Assembly (NCBI GenBank): GCA_015061365.1
Contig: SUWS01000011.1
Coordinates: forward strand, 1 to 54,216
Length of the DNA: 54,216 nt
Reading direction: 5' to 3'
Origin: Lentimicrobiaceae bacterium
GTDB lineage: Bacteria; Bacteroidota; Bacteroidia; Bacteroidales; F082
The notes beneath the pieces were generated by a model that was not told the origin of the DNA, made no database searches, and saw only the letters and a program-made list of their open reading frames with translations. The translations under genes were made by a program, and so were the position numbers. This document shows, piece after piece, positions 1 through 10,900 of this stretch (the first letter of the stretch is position 1; every line of letters begins with the position of its first letter).

Positions 1-97
1 GTCGTATAACTAATTTTTAAAAAAATTAATTCAATAACGAATAAAAGTATCTTTTTTATTGTACGTAAGATGATTTTTTATAAGTTTGCGTAAAATT

Positions 98-3000
98 ATG
101 TCAGACAAGCTAAGGAACATATTGACATTGCTTTTCGTCGTGATTAGCAGCGTTGTTTTCGCACAGGAAAACGACATGGTATCATACGTGCTGAATAAAA
201 ATATCGCTACTAATAACGTATCTAACAGTTACTTGAGTTCGAATGTCGTTACGGCTATAGCACAAGATAGAAACGGAATGATGTGGTTTGGTACGAAGCG
301 CGGACTGAACTCTTACGACAGTTATAATTTTGAAGAATATCATCAGGAGGACGGTATTATAAACGCTACTATTACGGCGATTCTGCCAGTCGGCGATTCG
401 TTGTTCATCGGGACGGAGAAAGGACTCTGTATATATGATATGAAAAGCAAGAAATCTACTAACTTTTTCGCGGAGACTGATACTCTCGTTCTGCCCGACA
501 ATCATATTTTCTACATAAACGAACCCGTCTTCAACAGAATTGTTATATGTACAAAAGGCGGAACTTCAATCTACGATTTGAAGAAAAAGACTTTCGAGAT
601 ACCGAAGATCCCAAATTATTCGCCGGAATATGAATCTCATTGCATACAATACGTAGAATATGACAATTCATGGTGGATAGGCACATCGAACGGATTGGTG
701 AGGTATCACGAGGATAATCTTTCGTTGCGGCATCTATATCATATCGAAGATGTTGAACAGACATTGCCCGACAATAATCTCAGATGTATGCATAGAGTAG
801 ATGATACGATGATTTTTATCGGTACATCGGATGGATTGTGCCAGCTCAACGCTGTAGACCAAACGTTGAACAGAATAGATCTCAATGCGCTTACCAATTA
901 TCGCTCTTCCAAAACGGATGTCTCTAAGATCATATCTCTTGATGAGAACAAAATAATGGTAAGTACATATACTGATGGTTTGTATATATATGACTATAAA
1001 GAAAATATAGCGACACATATCTCCAAGTTCGACAAACGAGATGCGATATCTGACAATTATATCTTTGATGTGTTCAAAGATGTAAACGGATCTGTCTGGA
1101 TTGCGACGTTTACTGGACTTAACCGTTTCGAGAATAATTTAGCGAAATTTATCACTAAGAGTATCTATGAAAACGGCTCGTTATTGTCGATTAACTATTT
1201 CCTTGAGATGAACGATGGAAATGTGTTAATCGGAACAGAATCCGGAATCAAGGTGTTTAATACTAACGATGAGTCGATAAGAGATTTCAAGACGTTTTTT
1301 AAATCTAAGGAAAACTATTTTGAGTCGTTGTATATATATAGTTTCTATTTAGACACAGACAGTTGTTTGTGGGTCGGTACGCGTGATTCCGGATTATACA
1401 TATACGATATTAAATCTGACAAGGTTACCGATGTGTCGGAAGAACTTGATATAAAGAAACTTAATCACGCCGTAGTCAGGGAGATGGTATGCGACGAGTT
1501 CGGTAATTTCTGGGTGGCGACAAATGTAGGATTGTGCTGTATTAACCTCAAAGATAATAGTTATGTTTTTTATAATCACGATAAAAAAGACAAGAAATCC
1601 ATTCCACATGACGATATATTTGATTTGATGTTATCTGATGACCTCTTGTATGTGACTACTGGTGATGGACTTGCCGTATATGATTATAATAGAGAGGATT
1701 TTACAACATATCTGTTGCCTGATACATTGACAGAACGAGATGTGGTTAAGAATAACGGTCTGTTTGATATTGTTGAAGGTCAAGACGGAAGATATTATAT
1801 AGGATCATATTCCAATGGTATGCTGGCGTTTTCTCCCGACACAAAAACCTTCAAGACATCGAAGAGAGAAGATAGTTTCGGTACGATGGTATATGCTATC
1901 ATTCCAGATAACAATGGTTTTCTATGGGCGAGTACGAGTAAGGGAATCATGAAATATAGTTTGGCAACCAAAGATATAACGACGTATGATGTTGACGACG
2001 GACTTCAAGGCAACGAATTTACGCCAAACGCTTTTTTGAGAAGTAGAGACGGTCATATTTTCTTTGGAGGATTTAATGGATTCAATTATTTCAGGCCTGA
2101 AGAGATTGGATTGGAGACCAGAATACCTAAGATAGTAATTACCGAACTTCAAATAAATGGTGGCAGGAAAATACGTTATCTCACCCATGGCGATACCATT
2201 CATCTGCAACATAATGAGAATACTTTTGAGATCAGTTTTGCTACGCTTAATTTATTGAGGAAGTCGATGGTGAATTATTCTTATAAAATGGATAATTACG
2301 ACGACGAATGGATGTTCTACAGCTCGAATCACAGGTATGTAGATTATAGCAAACTGAGACCTGGGACGTATACATTCAAGTTGAAAGCTTCCAACGAGGT
2401 CGGTATTTGGATGGAGATGCCTTTGGAACTGACGATAATTATTCATCCGGCCTGGTATCAGCGGATATGGTTTAAAGTTGTGATAATCATGCTTGCTGCA
2501 TCGGCTATATATATCATAGTAAATCAGAGGCAGAAGATAAAGAGGCAGAAGATGGAGCAGCGACGTAAGATCAGTGACTTGGAGACGCAGATGTCGCAGT
2601 TGAAACAGAAGACCTTGCAGTTGCAGATGAATCCGCATGTGATTTTCAATACACTCAACAGCATACAACAGTATATTTTAGACCATAATGTTGAGAAAGC
2701 AGTGAGTTATCTGACGAGATTCTCACGTCTCATGAGAAGAATCCTGAATAACTCTAATGAACGGTTCATACCTTTGGCGGATGAGTTGGAAGCTGTTAAT
2801 CTGTATCTTGAATTGGAGTCGATGCGTCTCGGAAATCGATTCAGTTATGAAGTCATTATAGATCCTGAGTTGGATGTGAATAATATCGAGATAGCTCCGT
2901 TGATTATTCAGCCTTTTGTTGAAAACGCTATAATTCACGGACTTGTTCCAAAGAAAGATAATTGTTTCTTGAAGATAGACATTTCTAAAATGGTAGGCGA

Positions 3001-3235
3001 GAAACTATTGTGTGTGATAGAAGATAATGGTGTTGGACGTCGTTATTCTGAATTACAGAAAGAAAAATCAGGAGGATCGCATAAGTCGTATGGGATGAGT
3101 ATTACTCGACGTCGACTTGAAATGCTTAGTAAAGTGTCGAATGATGACTTCAGTGTTGAAATAATTGATTTATATGATGATGACAATCAGCCTGAAGGAA
3201 CTCGAGTTAATATAATTATCAGTTACCAAGATTAA
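98..3235 (+). CDS. Propeller-domain sensor histidine kinase (LytS/YpdA-type)
   Basis: Predicted membrane sensor kinase that binds a ligand in the periplasm and phosphorylates the LytTR regulator encoded next. The ATG at 98 is preferred over an in-frame TTG at 86 because it gives a clean signal peptide (MSDKLRN, then a hydrophobic run ending VVFAQ). Residues about 40-690 hold two-component-regulator propeller repeats, seen as recurring WFGT/WIGT/WVGT/WVAT..GL.. blades. A Y_Y_Y domain follows (about 695-780), then one membrane helix (about 790-810), a short coiled coil and a His_kinase domain with NPHVIFN (H847; the family usually has NPHFLFN). ATP-binding boxes QPFVENAIIHG and EDNGVGRR are present. 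The regulator starts 19 nt downstream, so the pair is probably one transcript. It is not a full hybrid kinase: no receiver or AraC domain is fused. The ligand cannot be read from sequence. Confidence 0.93.
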   Translation: MSDKLRNILTLLFVVISSVVFAQENDMVSYVLNKNIATNNVSNSYLSSNVVTAIAQDRNGMMWFGTKRGLNSYDSYNFEEYHQEDGIINATITAILPVGDSLFIGTEKGLCIYDMKSKKSTNFFAETDTLVLPDNHIFYINEPVFNRIVICTKGGTSIYDLKKKTFEIPKIPNYSPEYESHCIQYVEYDNSWWIGTSNGLVRYHEDNLSLRHLYHIEDVEQTLPDNNLRCMHRVDDTMIFIGTSDGLCQLNAVDQTLNRIDLNALTNYRSSKTDVSKIISLDENKIMVSTYTDGLYIYDYKENIATHISKFDKRDAISDNYIFDVFKDVNGSVWIATFTGLNRFENNLAKFITKSIYENGSLLSINYFLEMNDGNVLIGTESGIKVFNTNDESIRDFKTFFKSKENYFESLYIYSFYLDTDSCLWVGTRDSGLYIYDIKSDKVTDVSEELDIKKLNHAVVREMVCDEFGNFWVATNVGLCCINLKDNSYVFYNHDKKDKKSIPHDDIFDLMLSDDLLYVTTGDGLAVYDYNREDFTTYLLPDTLTERDVVKNNGLFDIVEGQDGRYYIGSYSNGMLAFSPDTKTFKTSKREDSFGTMVYAIIPDNNGFLWASTSKGIMKYSLATKDITTYDVDDGLQGNEFTPNAFLRSRDGHIFFGGFNGFNYFRPEEIGLETRIPKIVITELQINGGRKIRYLTHGDTIHLQHNENTFEISFATLNLLRKSMVNYSYKMDNYDDEWMFYSSNHRYVDYSKLRPGTYTFKLKASNEVGIWMEMPLELTIIIHPAWYQRIWFKVVIIMLAASAIYIIVNQRQKIKRQKMEQRRKISDLETQMSQLKQKTLQLQMNPHVIFNTLNSIQQYILDHNVEKAVSYLTRFSRLMRRILNNSNERFIPLADELEAVNLYLELESMRLGNRFSYEVIIDPELDVNNIEIAPLIIQPFVENAIIHGLVPKKDNCFLKIDISKMVGEKLLCVIEDNGVGRRYSELQKEKSGGSHKSYGMSITRRRLEMLSKVSNDDFSVEIIDLYDDDNQPEGTRVNIIISYQD

Positions 3236-3254
3236 TCAAATAAAGGATATATTT

Positions 3255-4001
3255 ATGATAAGGTGTGTTATTGTTGAAGACGAAGAAATAGCTCGCAAGG
3301 TTTTGAAATCATTGCTGGCGCAATATTGCCCGGACGTTATGGTATGCGCAGAGGCTGATGATGTTGAATCGGGTAAGGCGATGATAAACGCTTTCCGTCC
3401 AGACCTGGTGTTTCTCGATATTGAGATGCCAGGTGGAGGAGGTTTTAAATTGCTGAACAGCATAGAAAAATCTGATTTTGAAGTTGTCTTTATCACAGCA
3501 TACGAGCAGTTCGCAATAAAAGCTATACGTCATGCGGCACTCGATTATTTGTTAAAACCAGTCGACCCAAAAGAATTAGTCGCAGCTGTTGAAAAGGTCA
3601 ATGAAGCAAAATACAAAAAGACACTTAAGAGACAGTATGACACGCTGTTAAAAAACCTCGATCCGGAACAATTGGTTGTAAGAAAAATAAGTCTGTCGAC
3701 GGCAGATAAGATCCATCTCATAGAGGTTGACAATATAATAAGGTGTGAATCGGATAACTATTACACCATAATATACTTTAAAAACGGAACAAATCTTTTG
3801 GTTAGCAAGACCTTGAAAGAAATGGAACAAAAGTTAGAGGAATTTGACTTTGTGAGAACGCATAAGTCGCATTTAGTCAACATGAGAAACATAACTAATT
3901 TTATAAAAGACGAGATGGTAGTTCTCATGTCGGATGGAACAAAAGTACCAGTTTCAAAGCGTAAAAAGGAAAAAATTTTGGAGGTGATTAACAGTTTATA
4001 G
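3255..4001 (+). CDS. LytTR-family response regulator
   Basis: DNA-binding partner of the preceding kinase. The N-terminal receiver domain has acidic residues in VIVEDEE, phospho-acceptor D55 in LVFLDIEMPG, T81 and K101 in LLKPVD. The C-terminal LytTR domain (about residues 140-245) has the typical IIRCESDNYYTIIYF and FVRTHKSHLVNM segments. At 248 residues the length is normal for the family. LytTR regulators bind short direct repeats in promoters; targets are not identifiable here, although the TonB-receptor operon starting at 4233 is the nearest same-strand candidate (inference from position only). Confidence 0.95.
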   Translation: MIRCVIVEDEEIARKVLKSLLAQYCPDVMVCAEADDVESGKAMINAFRPDLVFLDIEMPGGGGFKLLNSIEKSDFEVVFITAYEQFAIKAIRHAALDYLLKPVDPKELVAAVEKVNEAKYKKTLKRQYDTLLKNLDPEQLVVRKISLSTADKIHLIEVDNIIRCESDNYYTIIYFKNGTNLLVSKTLKEMEQKLEEFDFVRTHKSHLVNMRNITNFIKDEMVVLMSDGTKVPVSKRKKEKILEVINSL

Positions 4002-4031
4002 AACCATATAAGTAGATTAAAAAAAATGATG

Positions 4032-4075
4032 AAAAGGAGGCGTGAAAAATATTTTTTCAGCTTCCTTTTTATTTT
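4032..4075 (+). terminator. Rho-independent terminator after the LytTR regulator
   Basis: The arm AAAAGGAGGC pairs with GCTTCCTTTT (one G-T wobble), continues through TGAAAA/TTTTCA past one bulged G, and is followed by a T-rich run. It lies 30 nt after the regulator stop and separates the two-component pair from the receptor operon. Confidence 0.7.
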
Positions 4076-4175
4076 AATATATTAAAAAACAGTGTGTTAT
4101 TTTTATATATGTAAAATTTATATTAAAAAATGATTTTTATTTAATTTTTTCTTTCATTCGTTTAAATTTTTGTAG

Positions 4176-4183
4176 TATCTTTG
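4176..4183 (+). promoter_or_regulatory. -7 promoter element (TATCTTTG) of the receptor operon
   Basis: An exact TAnnTTTG match, the Bacteroidota -7 consensus, about 50 nt before the start codon at 4233. The -33 region is T-rich but has no clear TTTG. Confidence 0.65.
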
Positions 4184-4232
4184 AACTCCTTTTAACGAAC
4201 AAATTGAGTAGTATAACATAAAATTTCAAGGT

Positions 4233-7200
4233 ATGTTAAGAAAATTACTATTTACCCTCTGCATTGTGCTGACATCGTGGTCGTTAGCATATGCACAAGT
4301 CGGACGACTTCAAGGTGTTGTTGTCGATAAAGACACTGGTGAACCAATTCCATTTGCTAACATTATTTTGGAAAATGGAGGTACACAAGTAGGTGGAACC
4401 AGTTCTGACTTTGATGGCAACTATGACATCAACCCGATTCCTCCGGGAACCTACGACTTGAAAGCGACTTTCGTTGGTTACAACACATTCATCATGAAAG
4501 GTGTTGTTATCCCTGCCAACAAAATCACTTTCCAAGATGTGTCTATGAGCATGCAATCAGAAATGTTGGATGCTGTTGAAATTGTAGACTACAAGGTGCC
4601 TTTGATTTCAAAGGATAATACATCTGGTGGTGCTACTATTACTGCGGAAGAAATTGCCAAGATGCCTCAACGTTCAGCAGCAGCTGTAGCAGCGAGTGTC
4701 GGTGGTGTTTTCTCAAGTGACGGTGAGGCTGGTAACATGCGTGGTGCCCGTGGTGGTGCTACTTACTACGTCGATGGCGTACGTGTTATCGGTTCTGCAA
4801 CTGTACCTCAATCAGCTATTGACCAAGTTGAAGTCCTCTTGTCAGGTACTCCTGCTATGTATGGTGACGCTACTGGCGGTATCATCAACATGACAACAAA
4901 GGGACCTTCAAGAACCTTTGGTGCAGGTGTCGAATTGGAGACATCTGAATTTTTGGATAGTTACGGCCATAACAGAGTTGGTCTTAACCTTCAAGGTCCA
5001 TTGATCAAAGGTAAGGAAAGCGAAACAGCTTTGTTAGGTTTCTTCTTGTCTGGCGAGTTTAACTATGACCGTGATCGCGCTTTGTCGGCAATAGGTCACT
5101 ATAAGGCAACAGACGAATGGTTAGAGTTCATCCAAGAAAATCCTATCCGTGTTTCAGGAACAGGTTCTGGTACTTACCCTAACGGTGCGTATACAAGAGA
5201 AGGTTCTATGGAGTATATTAAAAACTCTCAAAATACCTCAGGATGGAATGCTAACATCGCTGGTAACATCAACGTTCGTACAACTGAAACCATCAACTTG
5301 ACATTTGGTGGTACATTCAACCTCAGTAGATACAACGCATATAATCGTAGTAGTGCCTACTTTAACTACGATAAAAATGCTGTAAGTAAAGATCAAACAT
5401 GGCGTGTCTATGGTCGTTTCACTCAAAGATTCCCAACACCTCAAGAAAGTACATCTTTGATTAAGAACTTCTACTATAGCTTACAAGTTGACTATGAACG
5501 CTATAGTTATGAACAGGGCGACCCTGACCATTGGGATAATGTCTGGGATTACGGTTACCTCGGTAAGTATACCATTTACAAAACTCCTTCATACGGTTTT
5601 GCTGATACAACAATTACAGTGACAGATGCTAATGGCAATGCTCACTATTATAATAATGTATGGGCAACCACTTCATGGGATTATGATACATTGGTTTCAT
5701 TCCAGGCATCAGATAAGAACCCTTTACTCGCTGAATATACATCTGACTATTATGGATTGTATTCAGACCCATTAGGTCACTATCAGAACTTTACTGACAT
5801 CCAACTCGGTGGTGGTCTTTTGAATGGTGACTATAATTCAGCATTCTATGGTCTCTATTCAGCTCCAGGTAGTATCCAATCAAACTATGGCTATGGTGAG
5901 TCAGACAAATTCAATGTAAACCTCTCTGGTGCTATGACAATTGGTAATCACGAAATTAAATTGGGTTTCCAATATGAACAACGTAACAGCAGAGGCTATA
6001 GTATCAATGGTACTAGAATGTGGTATTTGATGAGAAACCTCACTAACTTCCATATTCAACAGTTAGACCTCCAAAATCCTGAAGCTATTAGCTATGATGG
6101 TTTCGTTGATACAATCCGCTACTATAGAAGATATGACGAAGCTACACAACGTCAGTTCGACAAAAACCTTCGTGAGGCTTTAGGCCTTGATGTTGATGGT
6201 TTGGATTGGATTAATATTGACTCATACGATTTCAATGATAATACGATTCAATATTATGATAGAGAAGGAAATATGCATGTAGCAACTTTACAAGATGGCT
6301 TCGATATCAGTATGTTTACTCCAGATGAATTGACACAAGACGGTAACTCGTACGTCTCATATTACGGTTACGACTTTAAAGGTAATAAGATCAAAGGTCA
6401 GCCAACTATTGAAGATTTCTTCACAGAAGTAGATGAAAATGGTAATTATACACGTCCAGTAGGTACATTCAAACCTATTTATATGGCAGGTTACCTCCAA
6501 GATAAATTTGCTTTCAAAGACCTTATCTTCAATATTGGTGTCCGTGTAGACCGTTTTGACGCGAACCAAAAAGTGTTGAATGATCCTTATATCTTATATG
6601 ACTATAAGACAGCTGGTGAATTAATGAAAGATAGAAACATTGAACTTCAGGATGGTACAGTAGTAAATGTTCCAAGTAACATCGGTGACGATTTCGCTGT
6701 TTATGTTAACAGCATTGACAATATTACAGAAATCGTTGGTTATCGTGATGGTAATACTTGGTATGGCGCTGACGGTAGAGAAATCACTGACCCTACTACT
6801 TTGGACAAAGGTAGCGGTATCTCACCATGGTTGGTAGATTCAAAACAGCGTAAAATATCTACAACTTCTTTCAAAGATTATGACCCTCAATGGAGTGTGA
6901 TGCCTCGTATATCATTCTCATTCCCTATCTCTGATGAAGCTTTGTTCTTCGCTCACTATGACGTTTTGACACAGCGTCCTGATGATAATTATGTGAATAT
7001 TTACACATATTATTATTTCGATCAAGTTAGTGGTGCTATCGGTAATCCTGCATTAAAACCAACACAGACAATTGACTATGAACTTGGTTTTACACAGAAG
7101 TTGACAAACTCATCATCAATGACAATTACAGGTTACTATCGTGAGTTACGTAATATGATCCAGATGTACCGTTACACAGGTGCTTATCCAAAAGACTATA

Positions 7201-7967
7201 CTTCAGTAAGTAACTTGGACTTTGGTACAGTTAAGGGTATTACAGCATCATACGACTTGCGTAGAACAGGTAACGTTCGTTTACGTGCAAGTTATACTTT
7301 GCAATTTACTAACGCTACAGGTGCAAGCTCATCAACTATGGCATCATTGATCGCTGCTGGTGTCCCTAACTTGCGTTCAACATTCCCAATGCCTTGGGAC
7401 CGTCGTCACCAATTCAATATCGTTCTTGACTATCGTTTCGGTGAAGGTAAGGAATACAATGGTCCTGTTACAAAACGTGAGAAATCTGGAAAGAAACCTA
7501 TCAATTGGTTGACAAACACTGGTGCTAGTTTAACAGTCAATGGTGGTTCTGGTACTCCTTATACAGCTGCTAAGAACATCAATTCACCTATCTCAGCTTC
7601 AACAAACTTATTGGATGGTTCAATGTTTGGTTCACGTCTTCCATGGTCATTCCGTTTTGATCTCCGTATAGACAAGGACATCAACTTGAAACTCGGTAAG
7701 AAAGATGGCGAAGGTGGCCGTGATGCTTATATGAATGTTTATTTCCAGATCTTGAATCTCTTGAATTCAAAGAATATCATGGGTGTTTATGCTGCAACAG
7801 GTAATCCTGATGATGATGGTTACTTGACAGCTCCAGAGTGGCAACGTGAAATTAACACACAAATTGACCCAATTGCTTATAGAGATTTGTATAGCTTATA
7901 TGTCAATTATCGTGGAAACTATTCACAACCACGCCAGATCAGATTTGGTGTAATCTTTAACTTCTAA
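4233..7967 (+). CDS. TonB-dependent receptor with carboxypeptidase-regulatory-like N-domain
   Basis: Outer-membrane beta-barrel, TonB-gated. The signal peptide ends at AYAQ (about residue 22). A CarboxypepD_reg-like beta-sandwich follows (about 25-105: LQGVVVDKDTGEPIPFANI, then FVGYNT), then the plug (about 125-240, with YVDGVRV and YGDATGGIINMTTKG), and a barrel to the end with the terminal phenylalanine (IFNF) typical of outer-membrane proteins. At 1244 residues it is longer than most SusC-like proteins and has no SusD partner next to it; instead it heads an operon with a very large secreted protein and a PorV-like barrel. By eye the codons favour GGT and CGT, as in well-expressed genes. 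The substrate is unknown. Association with protein export or surface attachment is an alternative to nutrient uptake. Confidence 0.9.
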   Translation: MLRKLLFTLCIVLTSWSLAYAQVGRLQGVVVDKDTGEPIPFANIILENGGTQVGGTSSDFDGNYDINPIPPGTYDLKATFVGYNTFIMKGVVIPANKITFQDVSMSMQSEMLDAVEIVDYKVPLISKDNTSGGATITAEEIAKMPQRSAAAVAASVGGVFSSDGEAGNMRGARGGATYYVDGVRVIGSATVPQSAIDQVEVLLSGTPAMYGDATGGIINMTTKGPSRTFGAGVELETSEFLDSYGHNRVGLNLQGPLIKGKESETALLGFFLSGEFNYDRDRALSAIGHYKATDEWLEFIQENPIRVSGTGSGTYPNGAYTREGSMEYIKNSQNTSGWNANIAGNINVRTTETINLTFGGTFNLSRYNAYNRSSAYFNYDKNAVSKDQTWRVYGRFTQRFPTPQESTSLIKNFYYSLQVDYERYSYEQGDPDHWDNVWDYGYLGKYTIYKTPSYGFADTTITVTDANGNAHYYNNVWATTSWDYDTLVSFQASDKNPLLAEYTSDYYGLYSDPLGHYQNFTDIQLGGGLLNGDYNSAFYGLYSAPGSIQSNYGYGESDKFNVNLSGAMTIGNHEIKLGFQYEQRNSRGYSINGTRMWYLMRNLTNFHIQQLDLQNPEAISYDGFVDTIRYYRRYDEATQRQFDKNLREALGLDVDGLDWINIDSYDFNDNTIQYYDREGNMHVATLQDGFDISMFTPDELTQDGNSYVSYYGYDFKGNKIKGQPTIEDFFTEVDENGNYTRPVGTFKPIYMAGYLQDKFAFKDLIFNIGVRVDRFDANQKVLNDPYILYDYKTAGELMKDRNIELQDGTVVNVPSNIGDDFAVYVNSIDNITEIVGYRDGNTWYGADGREITDPTTLDKGSGISPWLVDSKQRKISTTSFKDYDPQWSVMPRISFSFPISDEALFFAHYDVLTQRPDDNYVNIYTYYYFDQVSGAIGNPALKPTQTIDYELGFTQKLTNSSSMTITGYYRELRNMIQMYRYTGAYPKDYTSVSNLDFGTVKGITASYDLRRTGNVRLRASYTLQFTNATGASSSTMASLIAAGVPNLRSTFPMPWDRRHQFNIVLDYRFGEGKEYNGPVTKREKSGKKPINWLTNTGASLTVNGGSGTPYTAAKNINSPISASTNLLDGSMFGSRLPWSFRFDLRIDKDINLKLGKKDGEGGRDAYMNVYFQILNLLNSKNIMGVYAATGNPDDDGYLTAPEWQREINTQIDPIAYRDLYSLYVNYRGNYSQPRQIRFGVIFNF

Positions 7968-7991
7968 CAGAAATAAATAATTACTGAGAAT

Positions 7992-10900
7992 ATGAAGACT
8001 ATTTTTCGTTTATTAATCGTCGCATTCCTCTTTTTGAATGTGACAGGAGTAAGAGCCGAGAAATCGCATTATTATGCTAAAAGCGACAATAATACTCGTT
8101 CTCTTAAAGGTACAACTGCTGGTTGTACACCGTCTTCTACATTTGCTTGGTTAAATATCAACAATGCTAGAGTACGTGTTAATGCTGGTGGTGATATGTG
8201 GTGGGATCTCCCAGGAGGCACTGGAGCTAAGTACTATATCCCTGCCAATGGCTCAGCTACTTCATTATATGCAGGTTCTCTTTGGATCGCTGGCTTGGAC
8301 GTTAACCAACAGTTAAAATGTGCTGCCGTTAGATTCCGTCAAGGTCCTGATTTTAATGGTGGCAACGACTTCTGGACTGGACCTCTAACTACAGACGGTA
8401 CAGCTACCATAGATGCTACTACATGTATGCAGTATGACAAAATGTACACCATTACACGTGCAGAGGTGGATGAGTTCTTATCATATTGGAATGAAGAAAC
8501 CCAGTTAATGGAATTTCCTGATGGATACCAGATTCCATCATCCATCGCTGAATGGCCTGCTCATGGTGATAACACTAAACTTATCAGTTATTATTTAGCA
8601 CCTTTCAAAGATGTTGATAACGATGGTCGTTATGATCCTGATTCGGGTGATTATCCATACTATGACATCGATAATGAACTCTGCCATAGTCAAGTTCCTA
8701 CAATGGAGGAAGTTGAAGCTGGTACAGTGAAAGGTTCAATTTTGGCTGACCAAGTTATTAAAGGTGACCAAACAATATGGTGGGTGTTCAATGATAAAGG
8801 TAATGCTCACACCGAAACAGGTGGTTCGGCTATCGGTATGGAAATTAGAGCTCAAGCTTTCGCTTTCGCTACTAATGACGAAATTAACAACATGACTTTC
8901 TATAGTTATGAAATTATTAACCGTTCAACCTATACCTTAACAAATACTTACTTCTCACCTTGGACCGACGTCGACCTTGGTTATTCAAAAGACGACTTCG
9001 TAGGTTGCGACGTAAGCCGTGGTTTAGGTTATGGCTATAATGGTGTTAACATCGATGGTAACGGTGAACCTGAGTCATACGGTGCTAATCCTCCAGCTGT
9101 TGGTGTCGACTTCTTCCAAGGTCCTTACTTGGATCCTGATGGAATAGACAATCCAAAGTATGATCCTATTACAGGTGAAAACTGTGATGAAAGTATTAAT
9201 GGTGTTAACTTCGGTAATGGTATTGTAGATGATGAACGTTTCGGTATGCGTAGATTCGTTTATCACGTCAACGCTGAAGGTGTTAACGGTGACCCTAAGA
9301 AAGCTTCAGAATACTATCTTTTACTTAGAGGTATTTGGAAAAATGGTGAAAAGATGCACTTCGGTGGTAATGCTGTACCTGGTGCTACAGGTGTAACAGA
9401 TGTACCTTGTGACTTCATGTTTCCATTCGATTCAGACCCATGTTTATGGGGTACTGGTGGTATAGATCCTGGTTTTGATGGATACTGGTCAGAAGAAACT
9501 GGTAATAATGGTTATCCTAACAACCCAGACGACCGCCGTTTCATGCAGTCAGCAGGTCCTTTCACATTGAAACCAGGTGCTGTTAACTACATTACTTTCG
9601 GTGTGCCATGGGCTCGCTCTGCTAAAGGTACAGCTTGGTCATCAGTAGAATTATTACGTCGTGTTGACGACAAATGTCAATCAATGTTCGATAACTGCTT
9701 TGACGTACTCGATGGTCCTGACGCTCCAGATTTGACTTTCCGTGAATTAGATAGACAACTTATCGTTTATATTACGAACTCAACAAATTCTAATAACTAC
9801 GGAGAATCATATACAGAAGTTGATCCTCAGATTTGCGGACCGTTAGCTACTGACTCAACTCAACGCAACGACTCAACATATCGTTTTGAAGGTTATGTTG
9901 TTTATCAATTGGCTAATAAGGAAGTCAGTGTTGATGAATTGAACGATATTAACAAAGCACGTGTTGTTTATCAATGTGATGTTAAGAACGGTGTTTCAAA
10001 TATCATCAATTATGTTTATGATGATGAATTGCAATCTTCAGTACCTACAAAGATGGTGGAAGGTGCAGATGCTGGTATTAAGTCAACATTCGTGATAACT
10101 CAAGACGAATTTACAACTACTGGTGACGTTAACTTAATTAACCATAAGACCTATTATTATATGGCTATCTCGTACGCCTATAATAACTATCAGGATTATG
10201 CTGTGGACGCTAATAACTCAATAGCTCTTTATGGTCAAAAAACTCCTTACCTTGCAGGTCGTAAGAATATTAAATTGTACTCAGCTACACCTCATAAGAT
10301 CGTTAATGGAACAATTCTAAATTCTAACTATGGTGATAAACCTGAAATTACACGTTGGGTTGGTATTGGTAATGGTGGTAACAATCTCGAATTATCAGAT
10401 GAAGTAGTTGATGAGATTATGTCAAAACAACCTGCATACACTGTTGAACAAGATGATGATGGTAATGTTTCGTTTGCTAAACTTCCTTTTGGTGATGCAG
10501 ATTACCCAATTGTATATCATCCAACATATAAAGCCGGTAATGGTCCTCTTGATGTTAAGGTTATTGACCCATTGAATGTTGTTTCAACTGACTATGCAAT
10601 ATGGTTCGAAGATTTCCATATGAAGACAAAGTATAATGTCACTGGTAATGTTAGTATTGAAGGCGACTCAATCAGAAGACAAGTATTTAGATGGGTATTG
10701 AAAGATCTTAAGACTGGAGAAACTTTTGAATCAGATACAACATCTGATTTCGAATCAGAAAATATATTCCTTGAAAGAGGTATTTCCGTGACTGTGTATC
10801 AGCCATATGCTCATGGTATTCATAAAGTAGGTGAAGTATGGGATAACTCAAATAATAGATATAATCCGGTACAAGAGGTTCTTTCTCCAAACAATGGTCT